DNA from: Iamia sp035765045
Lineage (GTDB): Bacteria; Actinomycetota; Acidimicrobiia; Acidimicrobiales; Iamiaceae
Direction of reading: 5' to 3'
Assembly: GCA_035765045.1 (NCBI GenBank)
Contig: DASTYI010000078.1
Span: 1 to 7,875 of the forward strand
DNA length: 7,875 nucleotides
Made by a program: the position numbers and the translations under genes. The first letter of the stretch is position 1; each line of letters begins with the position of its first letter. The notes beneath the pieces were generated by a model. That model saw nothing but the letters and a program-made list of their open reading frames with translations. It was not told the DNA's origin and made no database searches. Positions 1 through 6,435 of this stretch are shown piece after piece.

Positions 1-1
1 C

Positions 2-352
2 GTCGAGATCGCCGGGGGCGGCGACCGCCGGGCCTACCAGCAGGACATGGGCAACGCCCGGGAGGCGATGGAGGAGATCCGCGAGGACATCGCCGAGGGG
101 GCCGACATGGTGATGGTCAAGCCGGCGCTCGCCTACCTCGACATCCTCGCCCGGGCCCGCGCCGAGGTCGACGTCCCGCTCGCCGCCTACCACGTGTCGG
201 GCGAGTACTCGATGATCAAGGCGGCCGCCGAGCGGGGCTGGATCGACGGCGATGCCGTGGCCCTCGAGCACCTGACCGCCATCAAGCGGGCCGGCGCCGA
301 CCTGATCCTCACCTACCTGGCTGCGGACGTCGCGGAGATGCTCTCAGCGTGA
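2..352 (+). CDS. hemB: Porphobilinogen synthase (delta-aminolevulinate dehydratase), 3' part only
   Basis: This is the C-terminal 116 residues of HemB, which condenses two 5-aminolevulinate molecules into porphobilinogen in the cytoplasm (tetrapyrrole/heme pathway). The frame is open from base 2, so the start lies left of the window; the family is about 320-330 residues long. Visible family hallmarks are GDRRAYQQD near the left edge, MVKPALAYLDI with the Schiff-base lysine codon at 119-121 (equivalent to E. coli Lys247), AYHVSGEYSMIK, and the closing ILTYLAADVAEML, which matches the usual HemB ending. The stop is TGA at 350-352. The last 27 bases (326-352) are repeated twice downstream, at 444-470 and 559-585. 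hemL follows after 305 bases, so this is a heme-synthesis cluster. Identification is secure; only the N-terminal part is missing. Confidence 0.96.
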   Translation, partial: VEIAGGGDRRAYQQDMGNAREAMEEIREDIAEGADMVMVKPALAYLDILARARAEVDVPLAAYHVSGEYSMIKAAAERGWIDGDAVALEHLTAIKRAGADLILTYLAADVAEMLSA

Positions 353-585
353 CCTGGGGTTCGGCGGCTGGCGCCGCCGGTGACCCATGCCGTGCTTGCC
401 CGCTCTTGGCTCGCTGCGCTCGCCGGGCCGCTCAGGCCCAGGCGACGTCGCCGAGATGCTCACCGCCTGATCCGATCGGCGGCTGGCGCCGCCGGTGACC
501 CATGCCGTGCTTGCCCGCTCTTGGCTCGCTGCGCTCGCCGGGCCGCTCGGGCCCGGGCGACGTCGCGGAGATGCTCGACGCGTGA
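326..585 (+). repeat. Tandem array: three copies of the hemB 3' tail separated by two near-identical spacers
   Basis: The 27-base hemB tail (326-352, ending in the stop codon) recurs at 444-470 (23 of 27 identical) and 559-585 (24 of 27). Each copy still reads DVAEML, two variable codons' worth of sequence, then TGA. Between copies are two spacers (353-443 and 471-558). Counting from TCGGCGG, 361-433 and 476-548 are identical over 73 bases with a period of 115. Each spacer opens with a hairpin GGCGGC-TGGC-GCCGCC (363-378 and 478-493) and closes with a GGGCC-N5-GGCCC hairpin (425-439 and 540-554, longer in the second). Homology to hemB begins sharply at GACGTC. The core-spacer-core-spacer-core arrangement is what repeated insertion into the hemB 3' end with target regeneration would leave, but unequal crossover is also possible. 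No transposase or integrase is visible. The hairpins lack T tracts, so terminator function is uncertain. Confidence 0.9.
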
Positions 586-588
586 ACC

Positions 589-636
589 GGCGATCGGATC
601 CGGCGGGTTCCCGCCGGATCTGATCGCCAGTTCGGG
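589..636 (+). repeat. Palindromic intergenic element, copy A
   Basis: This is a 19-bp inverted repeat (arms 589-607 and 610-628) with a two-base centre TT, folding realistically as 18 bp with a GTTC loop. It has one G-T wobble, at 596 against 621. It is followed by the tail AGTTCGGG (629-636). The same element recurs in reverse orientation at 7827-7875, with 44 of 48 bases identical and one compensatory base-pair change. It lies after the hemB-tail array and just before the hemL promoter region. It may act as a terminator between hemB and hemL or be a REP-like dispersed element; no T tract follows the stem. Confidence 0.85.
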
Positions 637-642
637 TGGGCG

Positions 643-648
643 TAGCCT
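643..648 (+). promoter_or_regulatory. Candidate -10 element for a leaderless hemL transcript
   Basis: TAGCCT fits the actinobacterial -10 pattern TANNNT and ends nine bases before the GTG of hemL. A transcript would start at or within a few bases of that GTG. No convincing Shine-Dalgarno sequence lies in the preceding 15 bases, which agrees with leaderless translation, a common mode in Actinomycetota. No good -35 hexamer is seen; that region would fall inside the palindrome at 589-628. The call rests on one six-base match and is tentative. Confidence 0.35.
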
Positions 649-657
649 GCGCGCATC

Positions 658-1968
658 GTGACCACGCCGACCACCGCCAACGCCGGGCTCTTCGCCCGGG
701 CCCAGGCCGTCATCCCCGGCGGGGTCAACTCGCCGGTCCGCGCCTTCCGCTCCGTCGGGGGGACGCCCTACTTCGTGGCCCGGGCCGAGGGCCCCCACGT
801 GTGGGACGCCGAGGGACGCCAGCTGCTCGACCTGGTCCAGTCCTACGGGGCGATCATCGCCGGCCACGCCCACCCGGCGATCGTCGCCGCCGTCACCGAG
901 GCCGCCGCCGGGGGGACGTCCTACGGCGCCCCGACCGAGCGCGAGGTGCTGCTGGCCGAGGAGATCGTGGCCCGGGTGCCGGCGTGCGAGAAGGTCCGCC
1001 TGGTGTCGAGCGGCACCGAGGCCACCATGAGCGCCCTGCGGCTGGCCCGGGGCGCCACCGGACGCGACCGGATCGTGAAGTTCGCCGGCAACTACCACGG
1101 CCACAGCGACGGCCTGCTGGCCGACGCCGGCAGCGCCGTGGCCCTGATCGAGGCCGGCCCCCGCGACGACCCGGCCGGCGTCCGGGCCGTGCCCGGCTCG
1201 GCCGGGGTCCCCGCCGGGGCCGTGGCCGACACCGTGGTGGCGCCGTACAACGTCGTGCCCGAGCTCGACGAGACGGTGGCCTGCGTCATCGTCGAGCCCG
1301 TCGCCGCCAACATGGGCCTGGTCCCGCCGGCGCCCGGCTTCCTCGAGGGCCTGCGGGCCGAGTGCGACCGGGTCGGCGCCCTGCTCGTCTTCGACGAGGT
1401 CATCACCGGGTTCCGGCTCGGCCGGGGCGGGGCCCAGGAGCGCTACGGGATCACGCCCGACCTGTCGTGCTTCGGCAAGGTGATCGGCGGCGGCCTCAAC
1501 GTCGGGGCCTTCGGCGGGCGGGCCGCGGTGATGGACGAGCTGGCCCCGCTGGGCGCCGTCTACCAGGCCGGGACGCTGTCGGGGAACCCGCTGGCCACCG
1601 CCGCCGGGCTGGCCGCCCTGACGCTGCTCGACGACGACGCCTACGCCCGCCTGGAGGCCACCGCGGCGCGGCTCGGCGACGGGCTGCGGGCCGCCTTCGC
1701 CTCGGCCGGGCTGACGATCCGGGTGCCGGTCGAGGGCGCCCTGGTCGGCCTGTACGCCGGCGAGGAGCTGCCCCGCGACTACGACGAGGCCCGCCGCACG
1801 AGCACGGAGCTGTACGCCCGGCTGTTCCACGCCGTCCTCGACCGGGGCGTGGCCCTCGCCCCGGGGCCCTACGAGATCATGTTCCCGGGCCTGGCCCACG
1901 TCGACGCCGTGGTCGACGAGATCGTGGCCCGCGTCGGCGAGGCCGCCGACGCCGTCGCCGCCGGCTGA
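658..1968 (+). CDS. hemL: Glutamate-1-semialdehyde 2,1-aminomutase
   Basis: HemL is a PLP-dependent class III aminotransferase-fold enzyme that converts glutamate-1-semialdehyde to 5-aminolevulinate, the last step of the C5 route and the source of HemB's substrate. The 436 residues match the family length. Visible motifs in order are IPGGVNSPVR near residues 19-28, the SYGAPTE substrate-gating segment, SSGTEA (phosphate/cofactor loop), NYHGHSD, FDEVITGFR with the PLP-nitrogen aspartate D246, FGKVIGGG with the Schiff-base lysine K274 (codon 1477-1479), and AGTLSGNPLA. The start is GTG at 658, which puts the family N-terminus (around LFARAQAVIPGGVNSPVR) at the usual distance. There is no clear ribosome site, so translation may be leaderless from the -10 at 643-648. 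The next gene starts 11 bases after the TGA, indicating co-transcription. Confidence 0.97.
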   Translation: MTTPTTANAGLFARAQAVIPGGVNSPVRAFRSVGGTPYFVARAEGPHVWDAEGRQLLDLVQSYGAIIAGHAHPAIVAAVTEAAAGGTSYGAPTEREVLLAEEIVARVPACEKVRLVSSGTEATMSALRLARGATGRDRIVKFAGNYHGHSDGLLADAGSAVALIEAGPRDDPAGVRAVPGSAGVPAGAVADTVVAPYNVVPELDETVACVIVEPVAANMGLVPPAPGFLEGLRAECDRVGALLVFDEVITGFRLGRGGAQERYGITPDLSCFGKVIGGGLNVGAFGGRAAVMDELAPLGAVYQAGTLSGNPLATAAGLAALTLLDDDAYARLEATAARLGDGLRAAFASAGLTIRVPVEGALVGLYAGEELPRDYDEARRTSTELYARLFHAVLDRGVALAPGPYEIMFPGLAHVDAVVDEIVARVGEAADAVAAG

Positions 1969-1979
1969 GCGGCGGGACC

Positions 1980-3851
1980 GTGGCCGCCGTCCGCCCCGAC
2001 CCGGGCCCGCCGCCGGGGGTCGCCGCCGCCGAGCGGGCCGCCCTCGACGACGCCCTGGCCGCCGTCCTCGCCGGTGAGCCCATCGGGGTGCTGGCCGACC
2101 GGATCGGCACCCAGGCCACCGCGGCCCGGCCCGGCCACCGCATCGTCGTCGCCGGCCGCTCGGGCCTGGCCCGGGTCTACGGCCGCGACCTGGCCCTGCC
2201 CCGCCGGGCGATCCTGGCCCTCGACCGGGTGGCCACCGGCGCCGCCCCCGGCCCGCCGGCGCAGCAAGGGGGCGTGATCTGGGCCTCGACCGCCGCGGCC
2301 CCGTGGGCGGGCGTGGCCGACGACCTGGCCGCGGCCGGGCTGGGCCCGCCGCTGCTGGTCGCCCTGGTCGAGGGCTCGCTGCCGCTCGGCGTGCTCGCCG
2401 CCTTCCCCCGGGTCCAGCGGGGCGGGGGCACCACCGTCGTCGGCAACGACCCCGCCCCGGTGGCCGTGGCCGGCGCCCCCCGTCCGGCGCCGGCCGCCGC
2501 CCTGGCCGCCCTCGACCTGGGGTCGTGGGCCACGGTGGCGGCGCTGGCCCTGGCCCGCGAGGCCGACCGGACCCGGGTGCGCCGCTCGGCGGTCGAGGAC
2601 GGCGTCACCGGCCTGCCCACCCTCAGCCTGCTGGCCGCCCGGCTGCGCGAGGCCCTGCACCGGTCCGACCGGCGGCCCGTCGCCCTCGTCCAGGTGTCGC
2701 TCCAGCGGCTCGACGAGATGGACCGGTTGGGCGACGGCCGCGACGACACCACCGGCGACGACCTCCTGCGGGTCGCGGCCCAGCGCACCCGGGCCGTCGT
2801 CCGTCCCGGCGACGTGGTCGGCCACCTGCGGGCCGACGCCCTCGGGGTCATCTGCGAGGGGGCGGGGCCCGACGAGGCCGGCGAGATCGGCGAGCGGGTC
2901 CAGCGGGCGCTGCTCACGCCAATCACCGTCGGCGACCACGACGTGGCCGCCACCCCCGGCGTCGGCGTCGTCGTGGCCACCGAGGCCGACACGGTCAACA
3001 GCCTGGTGCGCAAGGCCGACATCGCCGCCCGGGAGGCGGTCGACCGGGGCGGCGTCGACGTCGTCCGCTACCGGCCCGGCACCTACGAGGAGGCCCTGGC
3101 CCGCCGCGACACCGAGACCGAGCTGCGCCGGGCCCTGGCCGACGGCGCCCTCCACCTCGCCTACCAGCCGCAGGTCTCGCTGGCCGACGGGCGCCTGGTC
3201 GGCGTCGAGGCGCTGGTGCGCTGGGACCACCCGACCCGGGGGACGATCAGCCCCGACCTCTTCATCCCGGTGGCCGAGGAGTCCGGGCTCGTCGTCGAGC
3301 TGGGGGCGTGGGCCGTCGACACCGCCCTGGCCGACGTGGCCGACGGACTGCCGCTGGTGGTCAGCGTCAACCTCTCGGCCCGCCAGCTCGACGAGCCCTC
3401 GCTGATCGGCCAGGTGACCGACTCGCTGCTGCGCCACCGGGTCGACCCCTCGCGCCTGCGGCTGGAGATCACCGAGAGCGCCCTGGCCCGCGACACCGAC
3501 CGGAGCGCCTCGCTGCTGCTGACCCTGCGCGAGGTCGGGGTGCGGGTGTCGATCGACGACTTCGGCACCGGCTGGGCGTCGCTCGAGCAGCTGCGCCAGG
3601 TGAAGGTGGCCGACAGCCTCAAGATCGACCGCACGTTCGTCGCCGGGATCGCCACCGACGCCCGCGACCGGGCCATCGTCTCGGCCGCCATCACCCTGGG
3701 CCGGTCGCTCGGCTTCACCGTGGTCGCCGAGGGCGTCGAGGAGCAGGAGCAGGCCGACATCCTGCGCGACATGGGCTGCGACGCGGCCCAGGGCTACTGG
3801 TTCGGCGAGCCCGTCCGCCGGGACCGGCTCGACCTCTCCCGGATGGGCTGA
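1980..3851 (+). CDS. GAF-GGDEF-EAL protein, probable cyclic-di-GMP phosphodiesterase with a degenerate cyclase domain
   Basis: This 623-residue protein is predicted cytoplasmic; no signal peptide or membrane segment is seen. Residues about 20-195 look like a GAF sensor domain, with a VIWAS...PWAGVADDLAAAGL stretch and PLGVLAAFPR. Residues about 205-360 form a GGDEF fold starting DGVTGLPT, but the signature is RADAL (284-288) and the metal-binding aspartate region reads QVSLQRLD, so cyclase activity is unlikely. Residues about 378-618 form an EAL domain with all expected catalytic positions: E410 (EAL), N464, E496, D526-D527 (DDFGTG), K548, E584 and Q604, spaced as in RocR from E496 onward. 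It should hydrolyse c-di-GMP to pGpG, possibly controlled by the GAF and by nucleotide binding to the dead GGDEF. The start is GTG 1980, 11 bases after hemL, with a weak GGCGGG ahead. The same frame stays open upstream through hemL, but that part is not protein-like. The GAF ligand is unknown. Confidence 0.92.
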   Translation: MAAVRPDPGPPPGVAAAERAALDDALAAVLAGEPIGVLADRIGTQATAARPGHRIVVAGRSGLARVYGRDLALPRRAILALDRVATGAAPGPPAQQGGVIWASTAAAPWAGVADDLAAAGLGPPLLVALVEGSLPLGVLAAFPRVQRGGGTTVVGNDPAPVAVAGAPRPAPAAALAALDLGSWATVAALALAREADRTRVRRSAVEDGVTGLPTLSLLAARLREALHRSDRRPVALVQVSLQRLDEMDRLGDGRDDTTGDDLLRVAAQRTRAVVRPGDVVGHLRADALGVICEGAGPDEAGEIGERVQRALLTPITVGDHDVAATPGVGVVVATEADTVNSLVRKADIAAREAVDRGGVDVVRYRPGTYEEALARRDTETELRRALADGALHLAYQPQVSLADGRLVGVEALVRWDHPTRGTISPDLFIPVAEESGLVVELGAWAVDTALADVADGLPLVVSVNLSARQLDEPSLIGQVTDSLLRHRVDPSRLRLEITESALARDTDRSASLLLTLREVGVRVSIDDFGTGWASLEQLRQVKVADSLKIDRTFVAGIATDARDRAIVSAAITLGRSLGFTVVAEGVEEQEQADILRDMGCDAAQGYWFGEPVRRDRLDLSRMG

Positions 3852-3852
3852 C

Positions 3853-3889
3853 CGACCGCCTCAAGGTGCCAGGCACCTTGAGGCGGTCG
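3853..3889. terminator. Perfect 18-bp palindrome, probable terminator after the EAL gene
   Basis: The arms 3853-3870 and 3872-3889 are exact reverse complements around a single A at 3871, with GGTGCCAGGCACC at the centre. It begins two bases after the stop codon of the EAL gene and separates that unit from the pgi operon. No T tract follows, so it would be a non-canonical terminator, or a processing or protein-binding site. Because the repeat is perfect, it would form the same hairpin in transcripts from either strand. Confidence 0.6.
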
Positions 3890-3922
3890 TGTCCGGAGGC
3901 GGTCCCGGGGGAGGGGAGCGTC

Positions 3923-3931
3923 TGCTAGCAC
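3923..3931 (+). promoter_or_regulatory. Weak candidate extended -10 for the pgi-gnd-zwf operon
   Basis: TGCTAGCAC resembles an extended -10 (TGnTAnnnT) except for its final base, and lies about 33 bases upstream of the pgi ATG. It is the only AT-containing hexamer of this type in the 113-base gap between the EAL gene and pgi. No -35 match is seen. It is given only as the best candidate, since the operon must have a promoter somewhere in this gap if the palindrome at 3853-3889 terminates upstream transcription. Confidence 0.2.
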
Positions 3932-3948
3932 GGGGACGACGACCGACC

Positions 3949-3958
3949 AGAGGTGGAG
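3949..3958 (+). promoter_or_regulatory. Ribosome binding site that decides the pgi start
   Basis: The purine-rich AGAGGTGGAG contains GGAG at 3955-3958, six bases before ATG 3965. An alternative in-frame GTG at 3953 lies inside this site and has nothing comparable upstream, so ATG 3965 is preferred. Confidence 0.6.
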
Positions 3959-3964
3959 AGCAGG

Positions 3965-5488
3965 ATGGACAAGCTGGGCCCCATCGCCGAGGCCGTGGCC
4001 GCCGCACTCGACGACCTGCGGGAGCGTGACGCCGTCCGCCGGCTCTGGGAACGGGACCACACCCTCTGGCAGGACGACCCCACCGAGGTGGCCGACCGGC
4101 TCGGCTGGCTCGACGTGGCCGGCGCCATGGCCACCCAGGACGAGCGGCTGACGACCTTCGCCGACGCCGTCGTGGCCGACGGGATCGAGCACGTCGTGGT
4201 GATGGGGATGGGCGGCTCCAGCCTCTTCCCCGAGGTGCTGGCCCGGTCGTTCCCGCCCCCGGCGGGCCGGCCCCGGCTGCGGGTGCTCGACACCACCGAC
4301 CCGGCGCCGATCCGCCGCCTCTTCGCCGAGTGCCCGCCCGAGTGCACGCTGTACATCGCCTCGTCGAAGTCGGGCGGCACGATCGAGACGTTGAGCCACC
4401 TCGACACCGTCGTCGAGCACGCCGGCGAGGGCGCCCAGATCGTCGTCGTCACCGACCCGGGCAGCGCCCTGGCCGAGCGGGCCCGGACGGAGCGGTTCCG
4501 GGCCCTGTTCGAGAACCCGTCCGACATCGGCGGCCGCTACTCGGCACTGTCGTTCTTCGGGCTGGTGCCGGCGGCCGCCGCCGGGCTCGACGTGGCCGGG
4601 CTGCTGGCCTCGGCCGCCTTCGCCACCCCCTTCCTCCAGGACGCCGACCCGGCCCAGAACGCCGGGCTCCGGCTGGCGGCGGCGATGGCCGGCGGGGTCA
4701 AGGTCGGGCGCGACAAGCTGACGCTGGTGATCGACGGCGAGATCGACACCATGGGCCTGTGGCTGGAGCAGCTGCTGGCCGAGTCGACCGGCAAGCACGG
4801 CACCGGGGTGATCCCCATCGCCGGCGAGCGGCTGGGCCCGCCCGAGGTCTACGGCGACGACCGGCTCTTCGTCGCCATCGGCGAGCACCACGGCCTCGAC
4901 CGCCTGGCCGACGCCGGCCACCCGGTGGTCGAGCTGCCCTCCGGGGGCCCCGAGGGGCTGGGCGACCTGGTGCTGACCTGGGAGGTGGCCACCGCCCTGT
5001 GCGGCGCCGCCCTCGGGATCAACCCCTTCGACCAGCCCAACGTGGCCGAGGCCAAGGCGGCCACCGGCGACGTGCTGGCGTCGGGCGTCACCGATGTCGC
5101 CCCCACGCCGCTAGCCGAGCTGCTCGACCGGGTCGGGCCGGGGGACTACGTCGCCATCCAGGCCTACGTCGACCCCGAGGCCGGCGAGGTCGACCTGCTG
5201 GAGGACGCCCGCACCGCCATCCGCGACCGCTACCGGGTGGCCACCACGGTCGGCCTCGGCCCCCGCTTCCTCCACTCGACGGGCCAGCTCCACAAGGGCG
5301 GCCCGCCATCGGGCGTCTTCCTCCAGGTCGTCGGGGACGATCCGGCCGACGTCGCCATCCCGGGCCAGCCGTTCGGGTTCTCGACGCTGAAGCACGCCCA
5401 GGCCGAGGGCGACCTGCGGACCCTCCAGGCCCACGGGCTGCGGGCCGGCCGGGTCACCCTGGCCGAGCTGGAGGAGGTGGCCCGATGA
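3965..5488 (+). CDS. pgi: Glucose-6-phosphate isomerase, of the type found as the Pgi half of Tal-Pgi fusions
   Basis: Pgi interconverts glucose-6-phosphate and fructose-6-phosphate in the cytoplasm, joining glycolysis/gluconeogenesis to the pentose phosphate enzymes encoded next to it. The 507 residues contain the sugar-phosphate SIS motif SKSGGTIET (about 134-142), the Pgi signature DIGGRYS (187-193), AESTGK with the probable catalytic base E273 (equivalent to rabbit E357 in ESNGK), and NPFDQPNVAEAK with the conserved lysine K364 (Bacillus-type numbering K425). A long C-terminal extension then contains GPRFLHSTGQLHKGGP (about 431-446), typical as I recall of Tal-Pgi fusion proteins, but no transaldolase domain precedes it here. 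The usual QH motif carrying the ring-opening histidine is not evident; that region reads YGDDR. The start is ATG 3965 by its ribosome site. The stop overlaps the gnd start by four bases (ATGA). Confidence 0.93.
   Translation: MDKLGPIAEAVAAALDDLRERDAVRRLWERDHTLWQDDPTEVADRLGWLDVAGAMATQDERLTTFADAVVADGIEHVVVMGMGGSSLFPEVLARSFPPPAGRPRLRVLDTTDPAPIRRLFAECPPECTLYIASSKSGGTIETLSHLDTVVEHAGEGAQIVVVTDPGSALAERARTERFRALFENPSDIGGRYSALSFFGLVPAAAAGLDVAGLLASAAFATPFLQDADPAQNAGLRLAAAMAGGVKVGRDKLTLVIDGEIDTMGLWLEQLLAESTGKHGTGVIPIAGERLGPPEVYGDDRLFVAIGEHHGLDRLADAGHPVVELPSGGPEGLGDLVLTWEVATALCGAALGINPFDQPNVAEAKAATGDVLASGVTDVAPTPLAELLDRVGPGDYVAIQAYVDPEAGEVDLLEDARTAIRDRYRVATTVGLGPRFLHSTGQLHKGGPPSGVFLQVVGDDPADVAIPGQPFGFSTLKHAQAEGDLRTLQAHGLRAGRVTLAELEEVAR
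5473..5478 (+). promoter_or_regulatory. Strong ribosome binding site for gnd inside the end of pgi
   Basis: A GGAGGT core, within the purine-rich stretch 5470-5480, sits six bases ahead of ATG 5485. It fixes the gnd start and suggests that gnd is translated by direct initiation as well as by coupling through the ATGA overlap. Confidence 0.7.
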
Positions 5489-6435
5489 GGATCGGCATGG
5501 TCGGCCTCGGCCGCATGGGCGGCAACATGGCCGAGCGGCTCCGCCGGGGCGGCCACGAGGTCGTCGGCTACGACCGGGCCCCCGACGGGCGCGACGTCGA
5601 CTCGCTGGAGGAGCTGGTGGCCGCCCTCGGCGAGGACGGCAGCCCCCGGGTCGTCTGGGTGATGGTGCCGGCCGGCGAGGCCACCGAGGGCACCATCCAG
5701 GAGCTGGCCGGGCTGCTCGGCGAGGGCGACGTCGTCGTCGACGGGGGCAACTCGAACTACAAGGACTCGATCCGCCGGGCCAACGAGCTGGCCGAGCGGG
5801 GGATCGGCTGGGTCGACGCCGGCACCAGCGGCGGCGTGTGGGGCCTCCAGAACGGCTACGCCCTGATGGTCGGCGGGCGCGACGAGCACGTCGGGGTGCT
5901 GTGGCCGGCCCTGGAGACGCTGTCGCCGGGGGAGGGCGAGGGCCTCGCCCACGTCGGCCCGCCCGGCGCCGGGCACTTCACCAAGATGGTCCACAACGGC
6001 GTCGAGTACGGGATGATGCAGGCCTTCGCCGAGGGCTACGCCATCCTCGAGGCCAGCGAGCTGGGCATCGACGTCCTCGCCGGGCTCAAGTCGTGGCAGA
6101 CCGGCTCGGTCGTGCGGTCGTGGCTGCTCGACCTGATGGTCAAGGGCCTGGAGGAGAGCCCCGGCTTCGAGGGCATCGCCCCCACCGCGGCCGACTCGGG
6201 CGAGGGGCGCTGGACCGTCGAGGAGGCGGTGCGCCTCGGCGTGGCCGCCCCGGTCATCTCGGCCTCGCTGTTCGCCCGCTTCGTGTCGCAGGACGAGACC
6301 GACGTCGAGATGCGGGCCATCTCCGCCCTCCGCAACCAGTTCGGCGGGCACGCCATGGCCAAGCTCGACGAGATCGAGCCGGCCGAACCGATCGACCCCG
6401 CCCACCCCACCGAGTCGCCCGGCGCGTCGTCGTGA
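5485..6435 (+). CDS. gnd: 6-phosphogluconate dehydrogenase (decarboxylating), short GndA-like type
   Basis: This enzyme oxidatively decarboxylates 6-phosphogluconate to ribulose-5-phosphate with reduction of NAD(P). It has 316 residues, against about 470 for the classical dimeric enzyme, fitting the short subfamily that lacks the extended C-terminal helical part. Visible features are a Rossmann GLGRMG (7-12), DGGNSNY (86-92), the substrate loop GTSGGVWG, and the catalytic set K167, H170, N171 and E174 in KMVHNGVEYG, spaced exactly as sheep K183, H186, N187 and E190. It ends with RNQFGGHAM and a Pro/Glu-rich tail. The residue ending the second strand is D30 (GYDR), where NADP enzymes usually have Asn (NR[ST]), so an NAD preference is possible but inferred. 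The start ATG overlaps the pgi stop, and the TGA overlaps the zwf GTG by four bases. Confidence 0.95.
   Translation: MRIGMVGLGRMGGNMAERLRRGGHEVVGYDRAPDGRDVDSLEELVAALGEDGSPRVVWVMVPAGEATEGTIQELAGLLGEGDVVVDGGNSNYKDSIRRANELAERGIGWVDAGTSGGVWGLQNGYALMVGGRDEHVGVLWPALETLSPGEGEGLAHVGPPGAGHFTKMVHNGVEYGMMQAFAEGYAILEASELGIDVLAGLKSWQTGSVVRSWLLDLMVKGLEESPGFEGIAPTAADSGEGRWTVEEAVRLGVAAPVISASLFARFVSQDETDVEMRAISALRNQFGGHAMAKLDEIEPAEPIDPAHPTESPGASS

Noticed and set aside
326..585. CRISPR array
   Set aside because: Only three copies of the short unit, and the two intervening spacers are nearly identical to each other, the opposite of a CRISPR array.
460..1899. Long minus-strand frame over hemL
   Set aside because: Low-complexity Gly/Arg/Val/Asp composition typical of antisense shadows in very GC-rich genes; hemL on the other strand is unmistakable.
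636..1979. Open frame overlapping hemL and continuous with the EAL gene, which would give a 1071-residue protein
   Set aside because: Its product over hemL is an Arg/Pro/Gly-rich shadow with no family features; the real EAL protein starts at GTG 1980 with a sensible domain layout.
1869..3437. Minus-strand frame over the EAL gene
   Set aside because: No recognisable domain, shadow composition, and full overlap with a well-supported gene.
3953..3964. GTG at 3953 as the pgi start
   Set aside because: It lies inside the purine-rich ribosome site serving ATG 3965 and adds only four residues with no ribosome site of its own.
4330..5484. Upstream in-frame extension of gnd through pgi
   Set aside because: The Rossmann start MRIGMVGLGRMG at 5485 with a GGAGGT site ahead is the genuine N-terminus; the upstream part is Arg/Pro/Gly shadow.
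5838..6431. Upstream in-frame extension of zwf through gnd
   Set aside because: The zwf family begins just before GATGDLA; the GTG at 6432 gives exactly that, and the upstream translation is shadow sequence.
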